A stretch of 64,000 bases of DNA. Source: Microvirga lenta. Lineage in GTDB: Bacteria; Pseudomonadota; Alphaproteobacteria; Rhizobiales; Beijerinckiaceae. Positions 56,318 through 64,000 of the stretch are shown one piece after another (positions within the stretch are counted from its first letter, which is position 1; each line of letters starts with the position of its first letter). Both the position numbers and the translations under genes were made by a program. Below the pieces are notes generated by a model. That model made no database searches and was not told the DNA's origin. It saw nothing but the letters and a program-made list of their open reading frames with translations. The stretch lies in contig NZ_JAJBBR010000013.1 of NCBI RefSeq assembly GCF_020532555.1, positions 106,262-170,261 of the forward strand. Reading direction: 5' to 3'.

Positions 56318-58304
56318 TCTTCTCCAGCACTTCATCGTCGAGGCGCGCGAACTGATCCAGCAGGCCGCGGACGACCTCATGGCTCTGGAGAGCGACCCGA
56401 CCTCCGGGCCGCATGTGGACAGTGCCTTCCGGGCCGTTCACACCCTCAAAGGATCGGTGGGCCTGTTCGACCTCGCGCCCATGGGGCTAGCGCTCCACGC
56501 CGCGGAGGATCTCCTGGGTGGGCTCAGGGAAGGGCGGGGGACGGTCGATGGGGATGTGGTCGATACTCTCCTGGAATGCATCGGCCAGACGGAGCGCTGG
56601 GTCAGCGCAATCGAACAGACAGGGCAGCTGCCGGCCGACGCCGCGGAGGAGGGATACCGTCTGGCACGGGCGCTCCGCTCGCAGTTCGAACAGAGACCCG
56701 CAAGCACAACTGCCGAGGTCCCAGAGGCCGACCTTCCCTGGATCGAGGAGCTGATGGCCTCGAGCCATGGTCCAGATGTGTCCAAGGCGGAGAATGGTGC
56801 GCTGGTTGCGCTGCGGTATACCCCCCGGCCCGATTGCTTCTTCGCTGGCGACGACCCGATCGCGCTGTTGCGCTCGGTCCCGAAGCTTCTGGCCGTTCGG
56901 CTCTCGAACAGGGATCCATGGCCGCCTGCGGCTAAAATCGATCCCTTCTCGTGCAACCTCAGGATCGAGGCCCTCTCAGGTGCCGGGCTCGATGCCGTGA
57001 AGGCGGTTTTCCGCTTTGTTCCGGACCAGGTGGTGCTCCATGAGGTCGCCCGTGCCACGGCGCCCCATTCTGGCGAAGCGAGCCCTGACGAAGGTTCTGC
57101 AGGCCCCTCGGCGGGCGCAGCCGGAGGAGCGAGCTCGCGGATGCTTCGTGTCGATGCGGCGCGGATTGACCGCTTGGCGGATCTCGTCGGCGAAATGGTC
57201 GTTGCGAAGAATGCTCTGGCGCATCTGGCCGGTCAGGCTGGCGAGGGAATGCACCGGAAGGATGTCGCTCAATGCCTAGCGGCGAGCCAGGCCGTCATCG
57301 ACCGCCTCGTGGCAGAGATGCACAGGGCGGTCATGGATGTTCGCATGATGCCCATGCGGGATATCTTCCGGCGTTTTCCGCGGGCTGTCCGTGACACAGC
57401 AGGTCAGCTGGGCAAGGCCATCGAGTTCTCGATGGACGGGGAAGATGTGGAGGCGGACAAGTCCGTGGTCGAGGGCCTGTTCGAGCCCTTGCTCCACGTG
57501 CTCAGGAACGCCGTGGCCCATGGTGCCGAACCGGAGAGCGTTCGTCTCGATGCGGGAAAGCCGATCAAGACCAAGATCATGCTCCGGGCGCGACGCGAGG
57601 GAGACCGGGTAGCGGTCGAGGTCGAGGATGATGGCCGCGGCATCGATCCGGACGCGATCCGGCAGGTGGCGCGTGAACGCGGCGTGGCTTCGGGCGACCA
57701 GCTCGAGCGCATGAGCAATGCCGAGGCCATGGAGTTGATCTTCGCGCCGGGTTTCTCCACCGCATCCGAGGTGACGGACCTGTCGGGGCGCGGGGTTGGC
57801 ATGGATGCCGTTCGCTCCGCAGTCGAGAAGCTGGGCGGTCAAGCCAGCGTCACGAGCCGGCAGGGCCAGGGCACGACGATCCGCTTTTCCCTGCCGCTGA
57901 CCATCGTCATGACGAGGGTGATGGCGGTCAGGGTCGGCCGCGAGCTCTACGGCATTCCCCTCGATGGGGTTGTCGAGACGGCTGTCGTGCCAACCACGCG
58001 CATTCTTCCTGTCCGGGATGCCGAGGCCTTCGTTCTGCGGGACAGGACGCTTCCCCTGGTCAGGCTCGCCGACCTTCTGGAGATCCCTCGTTCGGAAGAG
58101 CCGGGTCCTGGCATGAAGGTCGTGGTGATGTCGGTGGGTGACGAAATGGTCGGGGTTGCCGTCGATCAGTTTGCCGAGAGAATGGACGTTCTCATGCGGC
58201 CCATGACCGGCATTCTGGCAGGTATGCCGGGGGTCGTCGGCACAACCCTGCTCGGAGATGGCCGCGTTCTCATGATCCTGGACGTGCCGGAGTTGATCGG
58301 ATGA
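56310..58304 (+). CDS. cheA: Chemotaxis histidine kinase CheA
   Basis: This is a 664-residue kinase. The HPt domain has phospho-acceptor H44 (RAVHTLKGSVGLF). Residues about 150-265 hold a P2-like intermediate domain (ALRYTPRPDCFFAGDDPIALL). Dimerisation (from about 280, MLRVDAARIDRLADLVGEMVVAKN) and HATPase domains follow (N-box HVLRNAVAHGAEP, G1 EDDGRGIDPDAI, G2 DLSGRGVGMDAV). The C-terminal CheW-like domain starts near GRELYGIPLDGVVE. All catalytic boxes are intact. It overlaps cheR and the next gene, so translation is coupled. Confidence 0.96.
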   Translation: MDDLLQHFIVEARELIQQAADDLMALESDPTSGPHVDSAFRAVHTLKGSVGLFDLAPMGLALHAAEDLLGGLREGRGTVDGDVVDTLLECIGQTERWVSAIEQTGQLPADAAEEGYRLARALRSQFEQRPASTTAEVPEADLPWIEELMASSHGPDVSKAENGALVALRYTPRPDCFFAGDDPIALLRSVPKLLAVRLSNRDPWPPAAKIDPFSCNLRIEALSGAGLDAVKAVFRFVPDQVVLHEVARATAPHSGEASPDEGSAGPSAGAAGGASSRMLRVDAARIDRLADLVGEMVVAKNALAHLAGQAGEGMHRKDVAQCLAASQAVIDRLVAEMHRAVMDVRMMPMRDIFRRFPRAVRDTAGQLGKAIEFSMDGEDVEADKSVVEGLFEPLLHVLRNAVAHGAEPESVRLDAGKPIKTKIMLRARREGDRVAVEVEDDGRGIDPDAIRQVARERGVASGDQLERMSNAEAMELIFAPGFSTASEVTDLSGRGVGMDAVRSAVEKLGGQASVTSRQGQGTTIRFSLPLTIVMTRVMAVRVGRELYGIPLDGVVETAVVPTTRILPVRDAEAFVLRDRTLPLVRLADLLEIPRSEEPGPGMKVVVMSVGDEMVGVAVDQFAERMDVLMRPMTGILAGMPGVVGTTLLGDGRVLMILDVPELIG

Positions 58305-58570
58305 CCGTACGCTTGGACGGCAACATCATCGTTCTGGAAGGGCAATGCCGCGTCGAGGACGCAGAACCGCTGCTGGGCTGGCTTCAGGCGGATGAAGGCC
58401 GTACCGTCGACCTGACGGACGCCGAACACCTCCACGCAGCCGTTCTTCAGGTCCTGCTGGCCTTGAAGCCGCCTCTCAGAGGGGCCGGCAAGGACGCCTT
58501 CATCCGGGACTGGATTGCCCCCGCTCTGACGAACGCGCGCCCTCCCGACATGGTGCCGCAGGGAGGCTGA
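58301..58570 (+). CDS. Small STAS-like protein of the chemosensory operon
   Basis: This 89-residue protein has an alternating strand-helix pattern (NIIVLEGQCRVEDAEPLLGWL, then RTVDLTDAEHLHAAVLQVLLAL), resembling STAS/anti-sigma-antagonist proteins. The usual phosphorylatable Ser/Thr position reads LHAAVLQ, with no clear Ser. Its ATG overlaps the cheA stop (ATGA). A role as a scaffold or partner of CheA is inferred only from context. Confidence 0.65.
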   Translation: MTVRLDGNIIVLEGQCRVEDAEPLLGWLQADEGRTVDLTDAEHLHAAVLQVLLALKPPLRGAGKDAFIRDWIAPALTNARPPDMVPQGG

Positions 58571-58670
58571 ACGGTTGTCATTCTCACCGCATACCCTAAA
58601 AGAGCGGATATACTTTCCCCATCAGCCGAGCCGGGCGTCCCGGGCAGCCTATCCTTGGCGGAGTACCTGA

Positions 58671-59054
58671 GTGGCAACAACTGTTCTGATCGTCGACGAC
58701 AGCAAACTGGCCCGCATTGTCGCAGGCAAGGCCTTGGCTGCCCTGCAGCCTGAATGGGAGCGGATCGAGGCCGGCAATGCACAGGATGCGCTTGAAATCC
58801 TGCGTGAGAGGAAGATCGACCTAGCCATGATCGACTTCAACATGCCGGACAAGGACGGGCTCGAACTGGCTGCCGAGGTCCGTTCCGCTCACCCAACCAT
58901 GCCGATTGCGGTCATCACGGCCAACATCCAGGACGAGGTGATCGCCCGGGCCCGCGAGGTCAATGCTACGTTCGTCAGCAAGCCTCTGACGGAGGAGGGG
59001 CTGAGGGGATTCATCTCCGGGGCGGCCCTGCGCCTGCGGTCGAGCGGCGCGTGA
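58671..59054 (+). CDS. CheY-like response regulator
   Basis: This is a single receiver domain of 127 residues: acidic pocket DD at 9-10 (LIVDDSKLAR), phospho-acceptor D55 (AMIDFNMPDKDG), conserved Thr in AVITANIQ and Lys in FVSKPLTEEG. There is no output domain, so it is the diffusible messenger or a phosphate sink for CheA. The start is GTG 58671, 101 bp after the STAS gene, the longest gap in the operon. The stop overlaps the cheC GTG. Confidence 0.92.
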   Translation: MATTVLIVDDSKLARIVAGKALAALQPEWERIEAGNAQDALEILRERKIDLAMIDFNMPDKDGLELAAEVRSAHPTMPIAVITANIQDEVIARAREVNATFVSKPLTEEGLRGFISGAALRLRSSGA

Positions 59055-59695
59055 CCACAATGGCGCTCGACATCGATCTGACAGACCTCGAGCGCGATGC
59101 TCTGACAGAACTCGTCAATATCGGCGTCAGCCGGGCAGCATCGAGCCTGCGCAAGATGATCGGCGAGGAAGTGCTCCTCTCCGTGCCATCCATCGAGATC
59201 ATGGACCCGCAGGATGCGGCCCGCCTGATCGGGGAGCGCGAGACGGACGAACTCGTCGCAATCCAGCAGCAATTCGAGGGGGCGTTTTCAGGACGAGCCC
59301 TGCTGATTTTTCCCGAAACGACGAGCCTGGATTTGGTTCGCGCCATCATCGGCGATGATATCCCTCCCGATCAGATCGCCGAGATGGAGCAGGAGGCGCT
59401 GGCCGAGACAGGCAACGTGATCCTGAACGGCTGCCTGGCCACCATGGCGAACATGCTGAAGCGCTCCCTCAACATTTCCCTGCCGGAGGTGGTCCGTGGC
59501 GATGGGGCGCGCCTGTTCACGCTCACGCAGGAGCGCGCTGACAACGGGCTGGTACTTTTTCTGTACATCAACTTCTCCGTGCGCAACAAAGACATCCGGG
59601 GCTATATTGCGATGCTCATGGATCTTCCATCTCTTGCCGCCTTGAAGGAGCTCATCGCAAGCTTCATCGAGCGGGTTATCGGAGACGAGGCTTAG
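59051..59695 (+). CDS. CheC-like CheY-P phosphatase
   Basis: This is a 214-residue CheC/CheX/FliY-family protein. Two phosphatase helices are visible: ALTELVNIGVSRAA near the start and EQEALAETGNVILNGCLA near residue 115. Each carries the E-x2-N core needed to dephosphorylate CheY-P. The spacing of the two motifs is like CheC. The start is GTG, overlapping the preceding cheY-like stop. CheC normally works with CheD, but no cheD is in the window. Confidence 0.85.
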   Translation: MTTMALDIDLTDLERDALTELVNIGVSRAASSLRKMIGEEVLLSVPSIEIMDPQDAARLIGERETDELVAIQQQFEGAFSGRALLIFPETTSLDLVRAIIGDDIPPDQIAEMEQEALAETGNVILNGCLATMANMLKRSLNISLPEVVRGDGARLFTLTQERADNGLVLFLYINFSVRNKDIRGYIAMLMDLPSLAALKELIASFIERVIGDEA

Positions 59696-59739
59696 GCCAT
59701 GGCGCCCGACAAGAACCCGACAACCAAGACTTGGCAGGT

Positions 59740-62523
59740 ATGACCGCCCGAACCCTTTCCCATGAAACGGTCGCGCAGACCGTCAAGGTGGCGGCTGATG
59801 AACTGCGTCGAGTGGCTGGTCCGATCTTCTCGGCGCTGGAGCGGTCTGGCTTGCCGATGGTCGCAACGAACCCGCGGCTGCACGACAATCCCATCGTGTT
59901 CGTGAACGATGCTTTTTGCCGAACGACAGGATACGCATCTGAGGAGGTCGTCGGCCGTAACTGCCGGTTTCTCCAGGCCCCGGAAGCGAGTGAGGATGCG
60001 CTCCTTCAAATTCGCGAGGCGATCGGAAACGGGCGCGCCATCTCCATCGAAATTCTGAATCAGCGCAAGGACGGAGTTCGTTTCTGGAACCATCTCTTCA
60101 TTACACCGGTGAATGACGAGAACGGAAAGCCCCTTTTCTTTCTCTCGACTCAGGTCGATGTCACCCAGGCCCACCAGGCAGAGGAGATGCAGGCGACACT
60201 CCGGGCCAGTCAGAAGGAGCTCGACCAAACCAACGAGCGGCTTCGACTGACCTTGACCGTTGCGGGAACCGGAGGTTCCTGGGATTGGGACATTCCCAAC
60301 CGGCGCTTTACCGCCGATGCGCGTTTCGCTGCGCTCCACGGACTGGATCCAGTGGCGGCTGCAAGAGGTCTGCCCGCGCAGGATTTCTTCGCAGCCATTC
60401 ATCCTGAGGACCGCCTCAGGATCCGCCTCGCCGTTGCGGGTATCCTCAACGGAGCGGAGATCTTTTCCAAGGAGTACCGGCTTCTCACTCCCGACGGTTC
60501 CGTGCGTTGGGTTCATGCGCGGGGGCGCTGTCTTTTCGGCAATGACGACCAGCCGCTGAAATTTACCGGCGTCCTCATCGACATCACCGATCAGAAGCAC
60601 GTCGAAGAGCGTCTGCGCGTGGCGCAAAGTGCCGGAGGCGTCGGAACGTTTGAATACGTCGAGGGCTTTGCCACTGTCAGCGTTTCGGACGAGTTCTGCC
60701 GTCTGCTCGGACTCCATCCGACCAATACTCTCCCGATCCGCACGATCAATGCACGGGTCGTACCGGGAGATCCCGCCATCGTCGCACAGGCGCCGGGATC
60801 GGAGGGAGCCACCTATGTGGAGTGCCGGATACAGCGCGCGGATAACAAGGAAACCCGCTGGCTGGCTCGAAGAGGAGAGTATGTCCGCGACACGGAAACG
60901 GCGGGTCTGCGTTTCATCGGCGTCATCTACGACATCACTGCCGCAAAGCAGTCCGAAGAGAGATTGCGGGAGCTGAACGAAAGGCTGGAGAGCCGCGTCG
61001 AGGAGCGGACGCGTGAGCGCGACAGACTCTGGAGCCTTTCGAGCGACCTCTTCAGCGTCTGCGACGCCCATGGCTATCTGAAGGCCGTCAACCCGGCATG
61101 GACGGACCTGCTCGGCTACCGGGAGGATGAGGTCGTCGGCACCCGTTTCGTAACCTGGATCCATCCGGAGGATCAGGTCTTGAGCGATCATCTGCTGACG
61201 GCTTTCCAGCGAGGGCAGCCGCTCAAGGATTTTGATGTTCGCATTCGGACAAAGGATGGAGCCGATCACTGGATCAGTTGGACCTTCGCCCCCGCGGGCG
61301 ATGTGTTCTACAGCGTAGGCCGCGACGTCACGCAACGCAAGCATCTGGAGGCGCAACTCCGGCAAAGCCAGAAGATGGAGGCGATCGGCCAATTGACAGG
61401 CGGCATCGCCCACGACTTCAACAACCTCCTGACGGGCATTGTCGGCTCCCTCGACCTCCTGCAGACACGCATGGCACAGGGCCGGATGGAGAACCTCGAC
61501 CGCTATACCAAGGCGGCAACGGCATCGGCCAACCGAGCTGCCGCGTTGACCCACCGCCTTCTCGCCTTCGCGCGGCGTCAGCCTCTCGATCCGAAGCCCG
61601 TCGACGTCAATCGGCTGGTCATGTCCATGGAGGAGCTTCTTCGGAGAACCTCCTCCGAAGCGATCGAACTCAGGATTGTGACGTCCGAGGACCTGCCACT
61701 GACTCTGTGCGATCCGAACCAGCTTGAAAGCGCCATTCTCAATCTCGCGATCAATGCCCGCGATGCTATGCCTGAGGGCGGCAAGCTCGTTATCGAGACT
61801 GCAATGTCGGGCCCGGATGGGGCCAATGAGGCCGATCGGCAGGAAATCGCTTCCGGTCGGTATGTGACCATCTCCGTGACCGACACGGGAACCGGCATGC
61901 CTCCCGACGTCATGGCTCAGGCCTTCGACCCATTCTTCACGACCAAGCCGATGGGAGAAGGAACAGGCCTCGGCCTTTCCATGGTCTACGGCTTCGCCAA
62001 GCAGTCCGAGGGCCATGTTCGGATCCATAGCGCTGTCGGCAGGGGCACGACCGTGAAGATCTATCTTCCGTCCTATGAGGGCGAGATCACGGAAGCTGTT
62101 GCTGCACCGGGGCTGAGTGCGGCTCACCGGGCGGAAGCCGGTGAGGCTGTCCTGGTGGTCGAGGACGAGCCGATTGTTCGGTCGCTGATCCTGGAGGTCT
62201 TGGCCGACCTGGGCTATCAGGCTCTCGAGGCGGTGGATGGTCCGTCTGGCCTCAAAATGCTGGAATCCAAGCAGCGGGTTGATCTGCTCGTAACCGATGT
62301 CGGCCTGCCGGGATTGAACGGACGGCAGTTGGCCGACCATGCGCGCCTGACCAGACCTGGTCTCAAGGTCCTCTTCATCACGGGCTATGCCGAGCAGGCA
62401 GCGATGGCGTCAGGGTTCCTGGAGCCGGGCATGGAGATGATCACGAAGCCGTTTGCCGTTGACGAACTGGCAGCCCGGATCCGCGACATCATAGAGCGGG
62501 GCTGGCAAGGCTCATCCAGGTGA
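59740..62523 (+). CDS. LOV-domain hybrid histidine kinase (blue-light sensor)
   Basis: This is a 927-residue soluble protein. The first PAS domain (about 30-145) is a LOV domain: GRNCRFLQ with the flavin-adduct Cys at 75, the N-x-N pair in [16 protein letters not shown], and the Gln in [10 protein letters not shown]. Three further PAS domains (about 170-295, 300-405 and 425-545) end in coiled linkers. The kinase core has His in [16 protein letters not shown] and ATP boxes [14 protein letters not shown] and [14 protein letters not shown]-terminal receiver has Asp in [13 protein letters not shown]. The ATG at 59740 lies 44 bp after cheC. Output target unknown. Confidence 0.93.
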   Translation: MTARTLSHETVAQTVKVAADELRRVAGPIFSALERSGLPMVATNPRLHDNPIVFVNDAFCRTTGYASEEVVGRNCRFLQAPEASEDALLQIREAIGNGRAISIEILNQRKDGVRFWNHLFITPVNDENGKPLFFLSTQVDVTQAHQAEEMQATLRASQKELDQTNERLRLTLTVAGTGGSWDWDIPNRRFTADARFAALHGLDPVAAARGLPAQDFFAAIHPEDRLRIRLAVAGILNGAEIFSKEYRLLTPDGSVRWVHARGRCLFGNDDQPLKFTGVLIDITDQKHVEERLRVAQSAGGVGTFEYVEGFATVSVSDEFCRLLGLHPTNTLPIRTINARVVPGDPAIVAQAPGSEGATYVECRIQRADNKETRWLARRGEYVRDTETAGLRFIGVIYDITAAKQSEERLRELNERLESRVEERTRERDRLWSLSSDLFSVCDAHGYLKAVNPAWTDLLGYREDEVVGTRFVTWIHPEDQVLSDHLLTAFQRGQPLKDFDVRIRTKDGADHWISWTFAPAGDVFYSVGRDVTQRKHLEAQLRQSQKMEAIGQLTGGIAHDFNNLLTGIVGSLDLLQTRMAQGRMENLDRYTKAATASANRAAALTHRLLAFARRQPLDPKPVDVNRLVMSMEELLRRTSSEAIELRIVTSEDLPLTLCDPNQLESAILNLAINARDAMPEGGKLVIETAMSGPDGANEADRQEIASGRYVTISVTDTGTGMPPDVMAQAFDPFFTTKPMGEGTGLGLSMVYGFAKQSEGHVRIHSAVGRGTTVKIYLPSYEGEITEAVAAPGLSAAHRAEAGEAVLVVEDEPIVRSLILEVLADLGYQALEAVDGPSGLKMLESKQRVDLLVTDVGLPGLNGRQLADHARLTRPGLKVLFITGYAEQAAMASGFLEPGMEMITKPFAVDELAARIRDIIERGWQGSSR

Positions 62524-62909
62524 GGATCGTCTGATCGGGAACCCGGAGAGGAAAACCGGTCCCGACTATTCCCCAGGAGCGGTTTGCTGGGGTGAAATGC
62601 TCCTGACCGCGGAGCGATGTTAACGGAAGTTAATGAGCCGGTCCGCCCGGGTTCATGTTCCATCATATAAAACCGTTCCATCGAGCGTTTCGGCATGGCG
62701 CGACCTGAAGCAACCGCCCGGGGCAAAGCGCTCGGAGGGGAGTGCGGCGTCAGCGTCGGGATGGGCCGTTTGCCAAGCCTTGATGTTGGGGCATTCACCC
62801 CCCACTTGTAAGACAACGGGGTCCGGGACCCTCTGACAGTCCCACGAGGGCTGTGATGTCGGACTCTCTCACCTGAGAAGCACCTTGGCGGCTTCGCATC
62901 TGGGAGACC
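62524..62909. other. Intergenic region, no gene seen
   Basis: About 386 bp between the LOV kinase and the DUF4112 gene. A short perfect inverted repeat (GGGTCC/GGACCC, one base apart) lies near 62820. The 67-codon frame at 62633-62836 and the long minus-strand frame across the region have no domain and are not called. No tRNA or other RNA pattern was recognised. Confidence 0.5.
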
Positions 62910-63314
62910 ATGATGACGTCTTATACCTACGCTCCTGCCCTCAACGGAACGGCATCGCTTCGTGCCGATGACGCACGAGCACGGCTCGACGCCCTGGCTA
63001 AATTCCTCGACAGCGCCATTCGCTTGCCGGGCACCAACATCAGGTTCGGCGCCGACGCGCTCCTGAACCTCTTCCCCGGCGTCGGCACCCTGACTTCGAA
63101 GGGCATGTCGGCCTATCTTATCTGGGAGGCGAGGCGCCTCGGCGTGCCGCCCGCGCTTCTCCTGCGCATGGCGGGTCATGTCGGCGTCGACTTCGTTATC
63201 AGTGCAATTCCGCTCGTCGGCTGGGTCGGCGACGTGTTCTATCGGTCCAACCTGCGCAACATGGCGCTTCTGCGTAAGCACCTTGACCAGGCGCATCCAA
63301 GCTCGAGATCCTAG
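62910..63314 (+). CDS. DUF4112 domain protein
   Basis: This 134-residue protein has the DUF4112 pattern: LDALAKFLDSAIRLPGTNIRFGADALLNLFPGVGTLTSKG, then LLLRMAGHVGVDFVISAIPLVGWVGDVFYRSNLRNMALL. Two moderately hydrophobic segments suggest membrane association. Function is unknown. Two adjacent ATG codons (62910 and 62913) follow GGGAG. It precedes ftsH on the same strand by 82 bp. Confidence 0.87.
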   Translation: MMTSYTYAPALNGTASLRADDARARLDALAKFLDSAIRLPGTNIRFGADALLNLFPGVGTLTSKGMSAYLIWEARRLGVPPALLLRMAGHVGVDFVISAIPLVGWVGDVFYRSNLRNMALLRKHLDQAHPSSRS

Positions 63315-63396
63315 AGCCGTCGATGCAGTCAATATCTCTGTATCGGCACCTGCCCTGGCGGCCAGCTTCCTGTTTTAGCGTTCAGAAAGCAATTAT

Positions 63397-64000
63397 ATGA
63401 ACAATCCGAACACCACACCTCGTTTCGGCAATCTTGCGATTGTTGCTGTGGTCCTGAGCCTGATTACGCTGTTCTACATCCAGAACACGGCCGGACCGCA
63501 GCCCAATCAATTGTCCTACACGGCCTTCGTCAGTGCGGTCGAGCAGGGAGAGATTCGCTCCGTTACGATCCAGGGGCAGAACGTCGTTGCCGAGCGCAAC
63601 GCGGGCGGTACGGTCACGACCTATGCGCCGCCGGGTGCCGATCTCATCGGACAGCTCCAGCAGAAGAATGTCGAGATCAAAGCTGAGCCGCCGCCGCAGC
63701 CCAGCCTTCTCGGCAGTCTGCTGCTGTCGCTCCTGCCTTTCGCCCTGATGATCGGCATCGTGTTCTGGATGGCCCGGCGGGCCATGAACAAGCAGGGCGG
63801 CGGCGGCGGTATGCTCTCGATGGGCAAGTCGAAGGCGAAGCTTCTGACGGAGGCGCATGGTCGTGTGACGTTCGAGGACGTGGCGGGCATCGACGAGGCC
63901 AAGGAGGACCTTCAGGAGGTGGTGGAGTTCCTGCGCGATCCGCAGAAGTTCCAGCGCCTGGGCGGGCGCATTCCCCGCGGCGTGCTGCTGGTCGGGCCTC
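63397..64000 (+). CDS. ftsH: ATP-dependent zinc metalloprotease FtsH, 3' end outside window
   Basis: The first 201 residues of the membrane-anchored AAA+ protease are visible. TM1 is about 11-30 (NLAIVAVVLSLITLFYI). The periplasmic domain begins NQLSYTAFVSAVEQGEIRSV. TM2 is about 107-127 (LLLSLLPFALMIGIVFWMARR). The AAA+ module starts VTFEDVAGIDEAKEDLQEVVEFL, and the window ends inside Walker A after GVLLVGP. It is a natural partner of the HflKC proteins encoded at 9532-11714, although far away. The ribosome site (AGAAAG) is weak. Confidence 0.95.
   Translation, partial: MNNPNTTPRFGNLAIVAVVLSLITLFYIQNTAGPQPNQLSYTAFVSAVEQGEIRSVTIQGQNVVAERNAGGTVTTYAPPGADLIGQLQQKNVEIKAEPPPQPSLLGSLLLSLLPFALMIGIVFWMARRAMNKQGGGGGMLSMGKSKAKLLTEAHGRVTFEDVAGIDEAKEDLQEVVEFLRDPQKFQRLGGRIPRGVLLVGP

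Noticed and set aside
59692..62340. 882-codon minus-strand frame across the LOV kinase
   Set aside because: Antisense shadow of a gene with intact LOV, PAS, kinase and receiver motifs; no recognisable domain in the minus frame.
62385..63332. 315-codon minus-strand frame spanning the end of the LOV kinase, the gap and DUF4112
   Set aside because: Overlaps two well-supported plus-strand genes and shows no domain.

Overview
The window is a 64 kb piece of a GC-rich, gene-dense bacterial chromosome. The gene content points to an alphaproteobacterium of the order Rhizobiales (Hyphomicrobiales). The supporting signs are an SspB-type ClpXP adaptor, DUF4169 and ribbon-helix-helix genes behind fumC, the HflK/HflC/DUF2065/Do-protease block, many GTG/TTG starts with 4-bp gene overlaps, and a HWE histidine kinase. 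A member of the Methylobacteriaceae such as Microvirga fits best, but that placement is inference. No insertion sequence, prophage, CRISPR array or rRNA operon was seen.

Region 1 (1-19027) is mostly housekeeping. It holds an AsmA-like protein cut by the left edge, a fumC-DUF4169-RHH operon, a cytochrome P450, SspB, a folate/thymidylate operon (thyA-DUF2293-GNAT-folA), a membrane protein quality-control block (hflK-hflC-DUF2065-Do protease), a large RTX/cadherin-like secreted protein, serB, miaA and an RMD1-family membrane protein.

Region 2 (19028-31070) carries branched-chain amino-acid synthesis: ilvB, ilvN, ilvC and leuA. Two unannotated leader peptides stand out. One lies before ilvB (Leu-Ile-Leu-Val-Val, followed by a terminator) and one before leuA (six leucines in seven codons, followed by a stem-loop). 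Between these genes are a GST, DUF924, a small four-helix membrane protein, a 50-residue hydrophilic protein, DedA, a pdxY-phzF-NUDIX operon, a lipoprotein and tRNA-Lys(CTT).

Region 3 (31071-46603) is accessory. A six-gene catecholate-siderophore uptake operon (TonB receptor, siderophore-interacting reductase, binding protein, two permeases, ATPase) faces a divergent LysR-HTH/TrpD2-like fusion protein across an Irr/ICE-like palindrome. Next come a DUF938 methyltransferase, a hemerythrin-transmembrane-winged-helix fusion, a Crp/Fnr regulator, and the cyanophycin pair cphA-cphB.

Region 4 (46604-64000) is signal transduction. It has a HWE sensor kinase, a DJ-1/PfpI protein, and a compact chemosensory operon: a soluble receptor with two signalling hairpins, a three-domain CheW, CheB, CheR, CheA, a STAS-like protein, CheY and CheC. 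A LOV (blue-light) hybrid histidine kinase follows directly. No flagellar gene, CheD or membrane receptor is present, so the pathway probably controls something other than classical swimming. A DUF4112 protein and the start of ftsH close the window.

The most unusual items are the two leader peptides, the LysR-TrpD2 fusion, the hemerythrin-wHTH fusion and the receptor/LOV chemosensory cluster.
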